A stretch of 48,002 nucleotides of DNA from Bacillus sp. FJAT-27251 (GCF_001273925.1 NZ_LIGG01000001.1:4857837-4905838); one strand, 5' to 3'; numbered from the stretch's first letter, positions 37,082-46,675 are shown. The notes: generated by a model not told the origin, from the sequence alone. Numbers and translations: made by a program.

Positions 37082-38311
37082 TTAGGAATTGACAGGGATG
37101 TGCGAAAGCTCGAAAGCATCATGAAGCGCTTCGACCGCTTTTACCATCGATGCCTGCGCCACAACGGTAGAAACTTTGATTTCGGACGTACTTACCATTT
37201 TCACTTGAATGCCTTTTTCTGCAAGCACTTCAAACATTTTAGCGGCTACTCCGGGATTCGAAATCATTCCGGCTCCGACAATCGAAACTTTTGAAAGTCC
37301 GGTCTCTGATTCAACGCTCTGATAGTTCAGCAATTCCTTGCTGCCTTCAAGTACATCAAGGGTTTCAGCGAGGTCTCCGCTTTTGATGGAAAATGAAATA
37401 TTCGCCTTGTCCGTCCCTGTTCCGCTTTGAACGATGATATCGACATTGATATGATTTTCAGCCAAGGTAGAAAAGATGGTTGGCAGGCTTGTGAGCGAGT
37501 TATCCAGCCCAAGGACGCTTACTCTGGTAATTTGATCTTCAAACGCGATTCCGCGGACAACTAAATTTTGTTCCATTTCCATTTCCTCCTCAATAACCGT
37601 TCCTCGTTCTTTTTCCATGCTTGATCTGACCTCCAGCGCCACCCCATAATTCTTGGCAAACTCCACTGCCCGGGGATGCAGGACTCCCGCCCCAAGGTTC
37701 GCCAATTCCAGCATTTCGTCATAGGAAACGCCGAGGAGCTTCCTTGCCCCCTTTACAACCCGCGGGTCGGTGGTAAACACGCCAGTCACATCCGTAAAGA
37801 TGTCGCACTTGTCCGCTCCCAGCGCTGCGGCAAGGGCAACAGCAGTCGTATCGGAGCCTCCGCGTCCAAGGGTGGTAATTGCGCCATTTTCGGCCAATCC
37901 CTGAAAACCAGCCACAATAACGACTTTGCCTTCCTCCAGGTCGTTTTTGATTTTATCTGCATCAATTTGTTTTATTCTCGCATTGCCATGGACGGATTCG
38001 GTAACAATTCCTGCCTGCCAGCCAGTATAGGAAACTGCGTCAAGCCCCTGTTCCATGAGTGCCAATGCCAGCAGGGAAATCGTTACCTGCTCGCCGGTTG
38101 ACAGAAGCATGTCCATTTCCCTTTTACTTGGGCTCGAGGAAAGCTCGTTGGCCATCCGTACCAGTTTATCGGTTGTTTTTCCCATTGCGGAAACGACGAC
38201 AACCACATCGCTGCCATTTCTTTTTTCCTCTGCGACCCTATTAGCCACATTAATGATCCTTTCAACATCAGCTACCGAAGTCCCGCCAAATTTCTGCACA
38301 ATCAGTCCCAT
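37082..38311 (-). CDS. lysC: Aspartokinase II, lysine-sensitive
   Basis: Phosphorylates aspartate, first step to lysine, diaminopimelate, threonine and methionine. From the ATG at 38311 (409 residues; GAAGGGA upstream) it matches the B. subtilis LysC length; the in-frame extension to 38398 runs into the leader terminator and is rejected. An N-terminal kinase domain starts IVQKFGGTSVADVERI and contains GRGGSDTTAVALAAALGADKCDI. Two C-terminal ACT domains follow (from about residue 260). A lysine riboswitch controls it. An internal start for a beta subunit is visible. Confidence 0.97.
   Translation of the reverse strand: MGLIVQKFGGTSVADVERIINVANRVAEEKRNGSDVVVVVSAMGKTTDKLVRMANELSSSPSKREMDMLLSTGEQVTISLLALALMEQGLDAVSYTGWQAGIVTESVHGNARIKQIDADKIKNDLEEGKVVIVAGFQGLAENGAITTLGRGGSDTTAVALAAALGADKCDIFTDVTGVFTTDPRVVKGARKLLGVSYDEMLELANLGAGVLHPRAVEFAKNYGVALEVRSSMEKERGTVIEEEMEMEQNLVVRGIAFEDQITRVSVLGLDNSLTSLPTIFSTLAENHINVDIIVQSGTGTDKANISFSIKSGDLAETLDVLEGSKELLNYQSVESETGLSKVSIVGAGMISNPGVAAKMFEVLAEKGIQVKMVSTSEIKVSTVVAQASMVKAVEALHDAFELSHIPVNS
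37574..37590 (-). promoter_or_regulatory. Internal ribosome site for the LysC beta subunit
   Basis: Inside lysC, AGGAGG (37585-37590) lies 8 bp before an in-frame ATG (37574-37576) encoding MEQNLVVRG, just ahead of the ACT domains. B. subtilis lysC is known to make a separate beta subunit from an in-frame internal start at this place. The same arrangement is inferred here, giving a product of about 164 residues. Confidence 0.75.
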
Positions 38312-38385
38312 TGTATTCCCTTCTTCCCGTGTAGTTTCCAGTTGTTTTGTGCTGTCGATATGCAGTCCCCGCCTTTTCCTGAAAA

Positions 38386-38418
38386 CAGAAAAAAGCAATG
38401 AGAGTTCATCTCATTGCT
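38386..38418 (-). terminator. Riboswitch-controlled terminator of lysC
   Basis: Near-perfect stem AGCAATGAGA-/-CTCATTGCT (38394-38418), with the apical ATGAACT loop, then TTTTTTCTG on the minus strand. It is the expression platform of the lysine riboswitch, 75 bp before the lysC ATG. Confidence 0.9.
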
Positions 38419-38450
38419 GTGTTTACGTAAATATATCTATACGCTTGCAC

Positions 38451-38627
38451 AGTGAGATAGCCCTCCAAGACACAAGATCTTGACAGTCCTGCACTTCTTC
38501 AGTACAGAACCAGCGAGAAAAGCTATGAGCCTTTTCCCACTTCGGCAGACATCCCTTTCAAAGCCCATCCCGGAATCCCATCATTCTCCGGGCTTTTACT
38601 CTTGAGGCCTGCACCTCTATCTTCACT
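38451..38627 (-). promoter_or_regulatory. Lysine riboswitch (L box)
   Basis: Minus-strand aptamer closed by P1 (AGTGAAGATAG with CTATCTCACT). Conserved L-box segments in order: AGAGGTGCAGGCCTCAAGAG, GGGATGTCTGCCGAAGTGGG, CTGGTTCTGTACTGAAG and CTTGGAGGGCTATCTC. Lysine binding should favour the terminator at 38386-38418. Confidence 0.96.
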
Positions 38628-38665
38628 TTAACGCTCTAAAGTGACAGAATTATTAATTTGGATTC

Positions 38666-38694
38666 ATTATAGCACTGCTTCTTTAGACTGGCAA
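38666..38694 (-). promoter_or_regulatory. Sigma-A promoter of lysC
   Basis: On the minus strand TTGCCA (38689-38694), 17-bp spacer and perfect TATAAT (38666-38671). It begins 3 bp beyond the uvrC stop, and no terminator separates uvrC from the riboswitch, so uvrC transcripts may also run into lysC. Confidence 0.8.
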
Positions 38695-38696
38695 CA

Positions 38697-40469
38697 CTAT
38701 TCCTGCAATTTCTTGCTGAGCTCCCCGGCCACATTCGAAGGAATTCCAGCTGCTATCAATTCCTCCAGGCTTGCTTCGCGCATTTTTTTCACTGAGCCAA
38801 AATGCTTGAGAAGCATTTTTTTTCGTTTTTCCCCAATTCCCGGAATCTCATCGAGCATGGATTGAAATGCGTTTTTCCCTCTTAGCTGGCGATGGAAGGT
38901 AATGGCGAATCGATGGACCTCATCCTGGACTCGCTGAAGCAGGTAAAACTCCTGGCTATTCCGCGGCAAGTCAATGATTTCCAGCGGGCTTCCATATAGA
39001 AGCTGGCTTGTCCGGTGCTTTTCATCCTTAGCCAGTCCGGCGACCGGAATATCAAGGCCAAGCTCGTTTTCCAGCACATCTTTCGCTGCTTCGATATGCC
39101 CTTTCCCGCCGTCGATGATGATCAAGTCCGCAAGAGGAAGCCCGTCTCTTAACACCCTCGTGTACCTTCTCCTGACTACCTCCCGCATCGAATCGTAATC
39201 ATCCGGTCCTGTCACGCTTTTGATCTTGTATTTCCGGTATTCCTTTTTTTCCGGCTTTCCATCGATGAAGACCACCATGGCTGAAACTGGATCTGTTCCC
39301 TGGATATTGGAGTTGTCATAAGCCTCAATCCTGTGGGGTGTATAGATTCCCATGTGGCCCCCAAGATTTTCGACCGCTTTGACCGTCCTCTCCTCATCGC
39401 GTTCAATCAGGGAGAACTTCTCTTTCAAAGCGATGCCGGCATTCTTGCAGGCTAGCCTGACCAGATCCTTTTTCTGTCCGCGCTGGGGTTTTAACACCTT
39501 GGCCGACAAAAGCTGTCCGGCCATTTCCGTGTCCACCGTGTCCGGAACAAAAATCTCCTTGGGCTTGAAATGTTCCGGCCTGGAATAGAATTGCCCAAGA
39601 AAGGTAAGGATTTCTTCTTCTGCTTCCCCATAAATCGGAAACATGGAGACTTCACGTTCGATTAGTTTCCCCTGGCGGATAAAAAATACCTGGACACACA
39701 TCCAGCCTTTATCGACAGCGTAGCCAAAGACATCCCGATCGGTAAAATCCGCCGTCGACATCTTCTGCTTTTCCATTGTCGCTTCAATGTGGGCAATCTT
39801 GTCACGAAATTCCTTGGCCCGCTCAAAGTCCAGTTCTTCTGCCGCCGCCGCCATTTTTATGCCAAGGTCCTGTTTAATCTCCTTGAAGCCTCCGTTCAGG
39901 AAGCGTGTGATTTCATCGGTGATTTTTTTATATTCCTGTTTATCGACATCTTTTACGCATGGGGCGAGACATTGGCCCATGTGATAGTAAAGGCAGACCC
40001 GGTCAGGCAGGGTTTGGCACTTGCGTAGAGGGTATATGCGGTCAAGCAGCTTTTTCGTTTCATTGGCAGCCTGCACATTGGGGTACGGGCCGAAATATTT
40101 GCCGCTGTCTTTTTTCACCTTGCGGGTAATCAGGAGACGTGGATGGCGTTCGGCTGTCAGCTTGATAAACGGATAGCTTTTATCATCCTTCAGCATGACA
40201 TTGTATTTCGGGTCATACTTTTTTATCAAAGTCATCTCCAGGATCAAGGCTTCCATTTCCGAGGAGGTGACGATATACTCGAAATCCACAATTTCATTGA
40301 CAAGCCTTAAGGTCTTTCCATCATGCGAACCGGTAAAATAAGAGCGCACGCGGTTTTTCAGGACCTTCGCCTTCCCCACGTAGATGACCGTCCCCTGTCT
40401 ATCCTTCATTAAATAGCATCCGGGCTGGTCAGGGAGAAAGGCCAGCTTATTTTTGATGTTATCGTTCAT
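38697..40469 (-). CDS. uvrC: UvrABC excinuclease subunit C
   Basis: Makes both incisions in nucleotide excision repair. At 590 residues it has an N-terminal GIY-YIG nuclease domain ([19 protein letters not shown], about 17-35), a UVR motif for UvrB contact near 195-230 ([17 protein letters not shown]), an RNase-H-like second nuclease domain containing [16 protein letters not shown], and a C-terminal helix-hairpin-helix pair ([17 protein letters not shown]). The ATG at 40469 has GGAGGTG upstream. Confidence 0.98.
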   Translation of the reverse strand: MNDNIKNKLAFLPDQPGCYLMKDRQGTVIYVGKAKVLKNRVRSYFTGSHDGKTLRLVNEIVDFEYIVTSSEMEALILEMTLIKKYDPKYNVMLKDDKSYPFIKLTAERHPRLLITRKVKKDSGKYFGPYPNVQAANETKKLLDRIYPLRKCQTLPDRVCLYYHMGQCLAPCVKDVDKQEYKKITDEITRFLNGGFKEIKQDLGIKMAAAAEELDFERAKEFRDKIAHIEATMEKQKMSTADFTDRDVFGYAVDKGWMCVQVFFIRQGKLIEREVSMFPIYGEAEEEILTFLGQFYSRPEHFKPKEIFVPDTVDTEMAGQLLSAKVLKPQRGQKKDLVRLACKNAGIALKEKFSLIERDEERTVKAVENLGGHMGIYTPHRIEAYDNSNIQGTDPVSAMVVFIDGKPEKKEYRKYKIKSVTGPDDYDSMREVVRRRYTRVLRDGLPLADLIIIDGGKGHIEAAKDVLENELGLDIPVAGLAKDEKHRTSQLLYGSPLEIIDLPRNSQEFYLLQRVQDEVHRFAITFHRQLRGKNAFQSMLDEIPGIGEKRKKMLLKHFGSVKKMREASLEELIAAGIPSNVAGELSKKLQE

Positions 40470-40505
40470 AGCGCTTCACCTCCATTCCGTAGTGTTTCTA
40501 TTAGT

Positions 40506-40539
40506 TAAATAAGACCGGGGGGAAGGTCCCACCGGTCTT
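40506..40539 (-). terminator. Terminator-like hairpin after trxA
   Basis: Stem AAGACCGG (40511-40518) with CCGGTCTT (40532-40539) and an inner GGGACC/GGTCCC-like pairing, then ATTT on the minus strand. The weak T tail makes it a leaky terminator between trxA and uvrC. Confidence 0.55.
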
Positions 40540-40596
40540 TGCGAACATATTCATCTGGAAAAGGAACCGCGAATGAGATTCCTCTGCCCTAGTTTA

Positions 40597-40911
40597 TTAT
40601 ACGTGCTTGTTAAGAAGTTCAGCAAGAGCTTCTTTCGGCTGGAAGCCGACTACTTTGTCCACCACTTCTCCATCTTTCAGTACAAGCAGTGTCGGGATGC
40701 TCATGATGCCGAATTTGCCGGCAGTCTCCTGGTTTTCATCCACATCGACTTTCACAATCTTGACTTTGTCACCCATATCCCCATCCAGTTCTTCAAGAAC
40801 AGGGGCAATCATTTTACAAGGTCCGCACCATGGAGCCCAGAAGTCTACAAGAACTGTTCCTGATCCTGTCTCAGACGTAAACGTTTGATCTGTAGCATGT
40901 GAAATCGCCAT
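40597..40911 (-). CDS. trxA: Thioredoxin
   Basis: Small (104-residue) cytosolic disulfide reductase. The active site is WCGPC (about residues 28-32) within [18 protein letters not shown]; the cis-proline loop [13 protein letters not shown] is present. The ATG at 40911 has TAGGAGG upstream. It sits between etfA and uvrC, as in B. subtilis. An extended -10 (TGATATACT, near 40950-40958) may be its promoter. Confidence 0.98.
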   Translation of the reverse strand: MAISHATDQTFTSETGSGTVLVDFWAPWCGPCKMIAPVLEELDGDMGDKVKIVKVDVDENQETAGKFGIMSIPTLLVLKDGEVVDKVVGFQPKEALAELLNKHV

Positions 40912-41075
40912 TTTTATGCCTCCTATAAATAAAACTCGAATTCTAACGACAGTATATCACTGTTTATCAAAGTGACGCTAATTATATGCTTCATAGACAT
41001 TTTACCCCCTCAGGGTAAAAATATGCCTCTGGACATTCAGCGGTGTTGTCCGTTCAGACCTGATATCTCCGAATA

Positions 41076-41102
41076 GCGAAAGGAGGCTGTTCCCAGCCCC
41101 CT
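41076..41102 (-). terminator. Terminator after etfA
   Basis: Minus-strand stem AAGGGGGCT/AGCCTCCTT (one G-U) with a 6-nt loop, then TCGC. It lies ~10 bp beyond the etfA stop. The tail is short. Confidence 0.6.
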
Positions 41103-41111
41103 TCATCCAAA

Positions 41112-42089
41112 TCAGGAATGAACTTTTAATTTTTTGAATTCCTCAGTGAGCATAGGAACAACTTCGAACAGGTCTCCGACAATTCCGTAATCCGCCACTT
41201 TGAAAATGTTGGCCTCAGGATCTTTATTGATCGCTACGATGACTTTGGAGTTGGACATTCCGGCAAGATGCTGGATTGCACCGGAAATTCCGCAGGCAAT
41301 ATACAGGTCAGGTGTGACAACCTTTCCTGTCTGGCCGATTTGCAGAGAGTAATCGCAGTATTCCGCATCACATGCACCGCGGGAAGCGCCGACTGCCCCG
41401 CCAAGTACGTTCGCAAGCTCTTTTAAAGGTTCGAAGCCCTCTTCGCTCTTAACCCCGCGGCCGCCGGCTACAACAACCTTTGCTTCCGAAAGGTCTACAC
41501 CTTCTGTCGCTTTGCGGACTACATCTTTTATGATTGTGCGAAGGTCCTTGATGTCCACAGACAGGCTGGACACATCTCCCGAACGGCTTTCGTCTTTTTC
41601 AAGCGGGGCAATGTTGTTTGGACGGATGGTCGCAAAGATCAGGCCGTCGGTTACAACTTTCTTTTCAAACGCTTTTCCCGAGTAGATCGGACGGGTAAAC
41701 ACGAGATTTCCGCCAGCTTCCTCGACCGCAGTCGCATCGGAAATCAACCCGGAGCTCAGCCTGCTTGCGATTTTAGGGGCGAGGTCCTTTCCAAGTGCTG
41801 TGTGTCCGAGGATCAAGCCTTCCGGATTTTCCTCTCCAATGACAGCCATCAGGGCTTGGGAGTATCCATCAGGAGTATATTGAGCCAGTTTTTCGCTTTC
41901 GACTGTCACGACTCTGTCTGCTCCGTATTTGACAAGCTCGGCTCCCAGCGGGTTTACGCTTCCGCCGATTAAAACTCCAACCACTTCTCCGCCTTCTGCG
42001 ACTGTTTTTGCAGCGGCAATTGTTTCAAAGGAAACATTCCTTAGGGATCCATCACGTACTTCGCCAAGTACCAATACTTTTCTAGCCAT
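41112..42089 (-). CDS. etfA: Electron transfer flavoprotein alpha subunit
   Basis: FAD-binding subunit of the heterodimeric ETF that accepts electrons from acyl-CoA dehydrogenases. At 325 residues the C-terminal FAD domain carries ASRGACDAEYCDYSLQIGQTG, PDLYIACGISGAIQHLAGM and INKDPEANIFKVADYGIVGD. ATG at 42089 with AGGAGG upstream. It follows etfB after 143 bp; I see no terminator in that gap. Confidence 0.97.
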   Translation of the reverse strand: MARKVLVLGEVRDGSLRNVSFETIAAAKTVAEGGEVVGVLIGGSVNPLGAELVKYGADRVVTVESEKLAQYTPDGYSQALMAVIGEENPEGLILGHTALGKDLAPKIASRLSSGLISDATAVEEAGGNLVFTRPIYSGKAFEKKVVTDGLIFATIRPNNIAPLEKDESRSGDVSSLSVDIKDLRTIIKDVVRKATEGVDLSEAKVVVAGGRGVKSEEGFEPLKELANVLGGAVGASRGACDAEYCDYSLQIGQTGKVVTPDLYIACGISGAIQHLAGMSNSKVIVAINKDPEANIFKVADYGIVGDLFEVVPMLTEEFKKLKVHS

Positions 42090-42232
42090 TTGTTTTACCT
42101 CCTGCGAATATTCTCGTTATCAGTTAGTTTGCATGGGAAGAGCCTGCGGCGGCTGTATAGAACCGTTTACAATGGAACCAGGGGACGATTCTTCCATGTT
42201 TGGTCAGGCCCTATTTTTCAACTAATGCCGAA

Positions 42233-43006
42233 TCAGACAACCTTGGCTTCAGAATGAAGCAGTTTCACCAATTCCTTTACCTGGTCTGCCAAATCGCCTT
42301 CCAGAACACGGCCGGCTGCTTTTTGGGGCGGCAGGTAAATTTCCAGTGTCTTTGTTTTTGCTTCCACATCATCTTCATCCAGGTCAAGATCATCGAGTTC
42401 AAGCTCATCAAGAGGCTTCTTTTTTGCTTTCATGATTCCGGGCAGGGATGGATAACGCGGCTCGTTCAATCCCTGCTGGGCTGTTACCAGCAGCGGAAGG
42501 CTGGTTTCAATGACTTCGGAATCCCCCTCAACGTCTCTTGTGACCGTTACGGTTTCTCCGTTGATTTCAAGCTTGGTAATGGTGGTCACATAAGGAATAT
42601 CAAGAGCATCGGCCACACGAGGCCCAACTTGTCCGGAACCGCCATCGATGGCGACATTTCCGGCCAAAATCAGGTCCGCTTCTTTATCCTTCAAATACTC
42701 GGCAAGGATTTTTGCGGTTGTAAACTGGTCTCCATTCTCCACATCGTCTTCGGTATTGATGAGCACTGCTTTGTCAGCACCCATGGCCAGTGCCGTACGA
42801 AGCTGCTTTTCAGCTTCCTCATTGCCGACTGAAATGACTGTGACTTCCCCGCCATTGGCATCCCGTACCTGAATGGCTTCCTCAATGGCATATTCATCGT
42901 ACGGGTTGATGATAAACTCTGCGCCATCTTCATTGATGGAGCCGCCGGAGATCGTAATTTTTTCCTCGGTATCGAAAGTCCTTTTCATTAAAACGTAGAT
43001 GTTCAT
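42233..43006 (-). CDS. etfB: Electron transfer flavoprotein beta subunit
   Basis: AMP-binding partner of EtfA. From the ATG at 43006 (GGAGGGG upstream) it is 257 residues; the extension to 43069 has no ribosome site. Motifs include the N-terminal MNIYVLMKRTFDTEEKI, NPYDEYAIEEAIQVRD and GNVAIDGGSGQVGPRVADAL. It lies 85 bp after fadB in the FadR-controlled unit. Confidence 0.97.
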   Translation of the reverse strand: MNIYVLMKRTFDTEEKITISGGSINEDGAEFIINPYDEYAIEEAIQVRDANGGEVTVISVGNEEAEKQLRTALAMGADKAVLINTEDDVENGDQFTTAKILAEYLKDKEADLILAGNVAIDGGSGQVGPRVADALDIPYVTTITKLEINGETVTVTRDVEGDSEVIETSLPLLVTAQQGLNEPRYPSLPGIMKAKKKPLDELELDDLDLDEDDVEAKTKTLEIYLPPQKAAGRVLEGDLADQVKELVKLLHSEAKVV

Positions 43007-43091
43007 GGTTTCCCCTCCTAAGAATTCTAACATTTCACCAGTTCTAAAGATTGAAAATAATTCAGGCAAAAAAATAAAGGTTTAACAGCGG

Positions 43092-43865
43092 TCACTTTCC
43101 TTTAAAATCTGGCTGCCGCTTTTCCAGGAAAGCGGTGATGCCTTCCTTGGCATCTTCGGAAACGAAGACTTCCCCGAACAGCTGGGCTTCCTTTTTTACA
43201 CCTTCATAATATTGGTCTGTTTTTGCGTAGCCTAGCAATTGGATGGCAGCCCTTACAGAAACGGGGCTTTTCTTCGCAATTTTACGAGCCAGTATGTAGG
43301 CGTTTTCAAGAAGGTCGTCATCATTGTAAGCGTGGTTGGCCAGTCCGCATTGCACAGCCTCAAGCCCTGTGATCGGTTCGCTCGTCAGCATCATTTCCGC
43401 AGCCCTTGCAGTGCCGACATAGCGGGGCAGGCGCTGTGTCCCTGCAAATCCCGGGATAAGCCCAAGCTGAAGTTCTGGAAGTCCAAGTTTGGCGTTTTCT
43501 GTTACCAGCCGGATATGGCAGGCCATTGCCAGTTCCAGCCCTCCGCCCAGTGCGGCGCCATGAATGGCTGCAATAATCGGTTTGGGAAAGGACTCCATTC
43601 GTTCGAAAAGGTCCTGGCCTCCTCCCGAGAGTTTGGCAAAGCCTTCTCCCGTTTTGACGGTGGTGAATTCCTTGATATCGGCTCCAGCAGAGAAGAATTT
43701 CCCTTCACCATGAATCAGGACGACTCTGATTTCATCGTCAGCTTCAATTTGATCGAGCACAGCTTCCAACTCTTTAATCAAGCCAGTTGAAAGAGCGTTA
43801 GCTGGCGGACGGGCAATCGTGATTGTCGCTACCCTTTCTTCAGAAGACCATTTTAGATACTCCAT
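43092..43865 (-). CDS. fadB: Enoyl-CoA hydratase
   Basis: Crotonase-family enzyme for the hydration step of beta-oxidation. From the ATG at 43865 (AGGAGGGG upstream) it is 257 residues. The oxyanion-hole segments FFSAGADIKEF and HGAALGGGLELAMACHIRL are present, and both catalytic glutamates are in place (GGGLE and GLPELQLGLIPG). It is the counterpart of B. subtilis ysiB/fadB by position between fadR and etfB. Confidence 0.95.
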   Translation of the reverse strand: MEYLKWSSEERVATITIARPPANALSTGLIKELEAVLDQIEADDEIRVVLIHGEGKFFSAGADIKEFTTVKTGEGFAKLSGGGQDLFERMESFPKPIIAAIHGAALGGGLELAMACHIRLVTENAKLGLPELQLGLIPGFAGTQRLPRYVGTARAAEMMLTSEPITGLEAVQCGLANHAYNDDDLLENAYILARKIAKKSPVSVRAAIQLLGYAKTDQYYEGVKKEAQLFGEVFVSEDAKEGITAFLEKRQPDFKGK

Positions 43866-43924
43866 ATTTCCCCTCCTTTGTATTGCCAGGCCGCGTTTAT
43901 GCAAACGCGGCACTGGTTATCGGG

Positions 43925-44515
43925 TCAGGCTTTTTGGTATCCGCATCCATTTATCAGCAGCTGATGCACTGGACCGGCAAGGGCTGGCAAATCGTACTTC
44001 TGTTCATTCATCACCCAGGAGGTTACCGTTTCATCAATCGTGCCGAAAATCATTTGCCTGGCCAGGCGGACGTCGAGGCTGCTGCCAAATTCCTTCTTCT
44101 CGATTCCTTCAATTATAATCTTGTCAATCAGGTTCAGGTATCCTTTCAGGACTTCGTTCACTTTCAGCCTGAGCTCCTTATTGGACTGCCTCAGCTCGAG
44201 CTGGGTGACGATGGCAAGATGAAGATCTTCCGACAGAAGTTTCAGATGGGTTTCTACCAACATTAATAACTTCTCTGCCGCCGTCTCTTTTCCTGCTATT
44301 TTCCCTTCGATAATTTCCACAAAGGTACCCATTTTTTCCTGGAAGAGGGAGATGAGAATATCTTCTTTATTTTTAAAATATAAATAGATGGTTCCATCAG
44401 CCACACATGCCTGCTTGGCTATCTTTGACACCTGTGCCTGGTGATAGCCGTTTTCGGCAATCACCACGACGGCTGCATCGATAATCTGCCTGTATTTTGG
44501 TTTATTCTTTTTCAT
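43925..44515 (-). CDS. fadR: TetR-family fatty-acid regulator FadR (YsiA)
   Basis: Repressor of fatty-acid degradation genes, released by long-chain acyl-CoA in B. subtilis. At 196 residues it has an N-terminal TetR helix-turn-helix (QVSKIAKQACVADGTIYLYF, about 28-47) and a helical ligand domain. ATG at 44515 with GGGGGGAG upstream. It heads fadR-fadB-etfB-etfA, and a FadR-type palindrome covers its own promoter, which implies autoregulation. Confidence 0.95.
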   Translation of the reverse strand: MKKNKPKYRQIIDAAVVVIAENGYHQAQVSKIAKQACVADGTIYLYFKNKEDILISLFQEKMGTFVEIIEGKIAGKETAAEKLLMLVETHLKLLSEDLHLAIVTQLELRQSNKELRLKVNEVLKGYLNLIDKIIIEGIEKKEFGSSLDVRLARQMIFGTIDETVTSWVMNEQKYDLPALAGPVHQLLINGCGYQKA

Positions 44516-44572
44516 GTTCTCCCCCCTCTCCCGCCAGGAAATTAATCATGCTGATCAGTAGCGCTTTTTAAA

Positions 44573-44626
44573 TGAATGAATCATCATTCATAATTTAATA
44601 TTATTATCAACATTTTTATATGTCAA
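44573..44626 (-). promoter_or_regulatory. fadR promoter with FadR operator
   Basis: On the minus strand TTGACA (44621-44626), 17-bp spacer, TAATAT (44598-44603). The palindrome TGAATGAATCATCATTCA (44573-44590) begins 8 bp after the -10 and covers the start point. It differs from the B. subtilis FadR operator TGAATGAATANTCATTCA at one position. Confidence 0.88.
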
Positions 44627-44668
44627 GGGAATTACCGGCTGATTTTGGGCAGCTTGGCCAAATCTATG

Positions 44669-44695
44669 TAGTGAAAAGCCAGGAACCGGCTTTTC
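44669..44695 (-). terminator. Terminator after lcfA
   Basis: Perfect 8-bp stem GAAAAGCC (44673-44680) with GGCTTTTC (44688-44695), 7-nt loop, ending 2 bp from the lcfA stop. The short tail is ACTAC; the T run is inside the stem. Confidence 0.65.
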
Positions 44696-44696
44696 A

Positions 44697-46394
44697 TTAT
44701 GCATGCTTATGATCATTGTCATTGTTTTTCGCCTTTTCTTCATCCACAAGCGCCCTGCGCAAAATTTTGCCTACAGCTGTCTTTGGCAGTTCATCCCGGA
44801 ATTCATAATACCGCGGTACCTTATAAGCCGCAAGATGTTTGCGCGCAAATTCATCCATTTCTTTTTCCGTGACTGTCTTTCCTTCCTTGAGGACAATGTA
44901 GGCTTTGACCGTTTCTCCACGGTAAGGATCCGGAATCCCCGCTGCGACAGCTTCCTGGACAGCCGGATGTTCATAGAGAACCTCTTCGATTTCCCTTGGA
45001 TAGATATTGAAGCCGCCGGCAATGATCATATCTTTTTTGCGGTCGACGATATAAAAGTATCCTGCTTCATCCATATAGCCAAGGTCGCCGGTATAAAGCC
45101 ATCCATCACGCAGGACCTCATCGGTTTCTTCTTTCCTGTTCCAATAGCCTTTCATTACCTGCGGGCCTTTAATGATAATTTCCCCGATTTCCCCCGGCGG
45201 AAGAGGCTCGCCTGTCCCTACGGAAACGACGGCCGCATCTGTATCAGGATACGGGACCCCTATGCTGCCCTGCACACGCTCCTTGCCCCAAAGGAAGTTG
45301 GAATGCGTCACAGGAGAAGACTCGGTCAGGCCATACCCCTCTACCAGCTTGCCGCCTGTCACTTCCTCAAACTTCTGCTGGACTTCCGCCGGGAGCGGTG
45401 CCGACCCGCTGATGCAGGCTTCTATGGAAGATAAATCATATTTTTTAATATCCGGGTGATTCAGGAGTCCGATATAGATGGTCGGCGCGCCTGGAAACAT
45501 CGTTGGACGCTGCTTTTGGATGGTCTTTAGGGTGGTCTCTGGGTCGAACTTTGGCAGCAGGACCATTTTCTGGCCATTCATCACGGAAAGGACCAATACC
45601 GTGGTCATCCCGTAAACATGGAAGAAAGGCAGGATCCCGAGCACAACTTCCTTGCCTGGTTTGGAGTTGTACAGCCAGGCATCGCACATGGCTGCGTTCG
45701 CCACCAGGTTTCGGTGCGTCAGCATCACACCCTTGGGAAAGCCGGTTGTTCCGCCGGTATACTGCAGCAGGGCCAAATCTTCTTCAGCATTTATTTTATA
45801 TTCTGCCAAAGACTTTTGGGGCAGCTTTAAAATCTCTTTCAGCAAGTGGTTATTGCCCTCATGCTGGACATTTACGATCACGCCATATTGCTTTTTCTGG
45901 ATGAATGGGTAAAGAAGGTTCTTGGGAAACGGAAGGAAGTCCTTGATAGCGGTTACAATGATGTGCTCCAAATCTGTCTGGGCCTTAACTTTGGTGATGC
46001 GCGGGAATAGGATATCCAGGGATATGATTGCTTTTGCGCCCGAATCCTTCATTTGATACTCCAGCTCCCGCTCGGTATAGAGCGGATTCGTTTGGACCAC
46101 AATCCCTCCTGCCATCAGGATGCCGAAGTAACTGATTACGGAAGCTGGCATATTGGGAAGCATGATGGCAACCCGGTCCCCTTTTTGGATGCCCAAATCC
46201 TGCAGGTAAGCTGCAAATTTGCATGATGCTTCAAAAAGTTCGGTAAAACTCATGTCTTTCCCCATAAAATGAATGGCTGTTTTGTCCGGATAGTCTCTGG
46301 CGCTCCTCCGCAAATATTCTTGCAATGGAATATCCTCATAGGTAAGAGTACCCGGGATTTCTGGCGGATATTGGGCCAGCCACGGTTTTTCCAT
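44697..46394 (-). CDS. lcfA: Long-chain fatty-acid CoA ligase
   Basis: Activates fatty acids to acyl-CoA, the entry to beta-oxidation and the source of the FadR ligand. ANL-superfamily enzyme of 565 residues from the ATG at 46394 (AGGGGG 7 bp upstream; a TTG two codons earlier is the alternative). Motifs: AMP-binding P-loop YTGGTTGFPKGVMLTHRN, EGYGLTESSPVTH, LYTGDLGYMDEAGYFYIVDR and the C-terminal catalytic lysine in PKTAVGKILRR. It has its own promoter and terminator. Confidence 0.97.
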   Translation of the reverse strand: MEKPWLAQYPPEIPGTLTYEDIPLQEYLRRSARDYPDKTAIHFMGKDMSFTELFEASCKFAAYLQDLGIQKGDRVAIMLPNMPASVISYFGILMAGGIVVQTNPLYTERELEYQMKDSGAKAIISLDILFPRITKVKAQTDLEHIIVTAIKDFLPFPKNLLYPFIQKKQYGVIVNVQHEGNNHLLKEILKLPQKSLAEYKINAEEDLALLQYTGGTTGFPKGVMLTHRNLVANAAMCDAWLYNSKPGKEVVLGILPFFHVYGMTTVLVLSVMNGQKMVLLPKFDPETTLKTIQKQRPTMFPGAPTIYIGLLNHPDIKKYDLSSIEACISGSAPLPAEVQQKFEEVTGGKLVEGYGLTESSPVTHSNFLWGKERVQGSIGVPYPDTDAAVVSVGTGEPLPPGEIGEIIIKGPQVMKGYWNRKEETDEVLRDGWLYTGDLGYMDEAGYFYIVDRKKDMIIAGGFNIYPREIEEVLYEHPAVQEAVAAGIPDPYRGETVKAYIVLKEGKTVTEKEMDEFARKHLAAYKVPRYYEFRDELPKTAVGKILRRALVDEEKAKNNDNDHKHA

Positions 46395-46442
46395 AATCAA
46401 TCCCCCTGTCTATTTTTCGGAAAATTCATTTGTTTCATTTTT

Positions 46443-46471
46443 ATTATAATATACTGAATTATCCATTACAA
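46443..46471 (-). promoter_or_regulatory. Sigma-A promoter of lcfA
   Basis: On the minus strand TTGTAA (46466-46471), 17-bp spacer, TATAAT (46443-46448). No full FadR palindrome is visible around it, only a TGAATT/AATTCA-rich stretch. Confidence 0.7.
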
Positions 46472-46675
46472 TCACATTAGGAGATGGAATTTCCTTAATA
46501 AAAGGTGGGATGAGCCCTGCTGGAAACGAAAAAGGCACCTCCCAAGAAGGCTAAAGGTCAGGCAGGCATGTGTTCCTAAAATAATATTTGCCATTCGGCT
46601 GCAGGCGGCCGGGTGGTTCACTGAGGAACCCTGGTGCGGGTAACAGTTCCTATTTTATGCAGGTGAGGAAATGCT
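46472..46675. other. Intergenic region, no gene seen
   Basis: Between the lcfA promoter and the yshE-side terminator. It holds a small inverted repeat GGTTC/GAACC (about 46615-46630) and GC-rich sequence (GGCGGCCGGG), with no ribosome site or family match. Confidence 0.4.
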
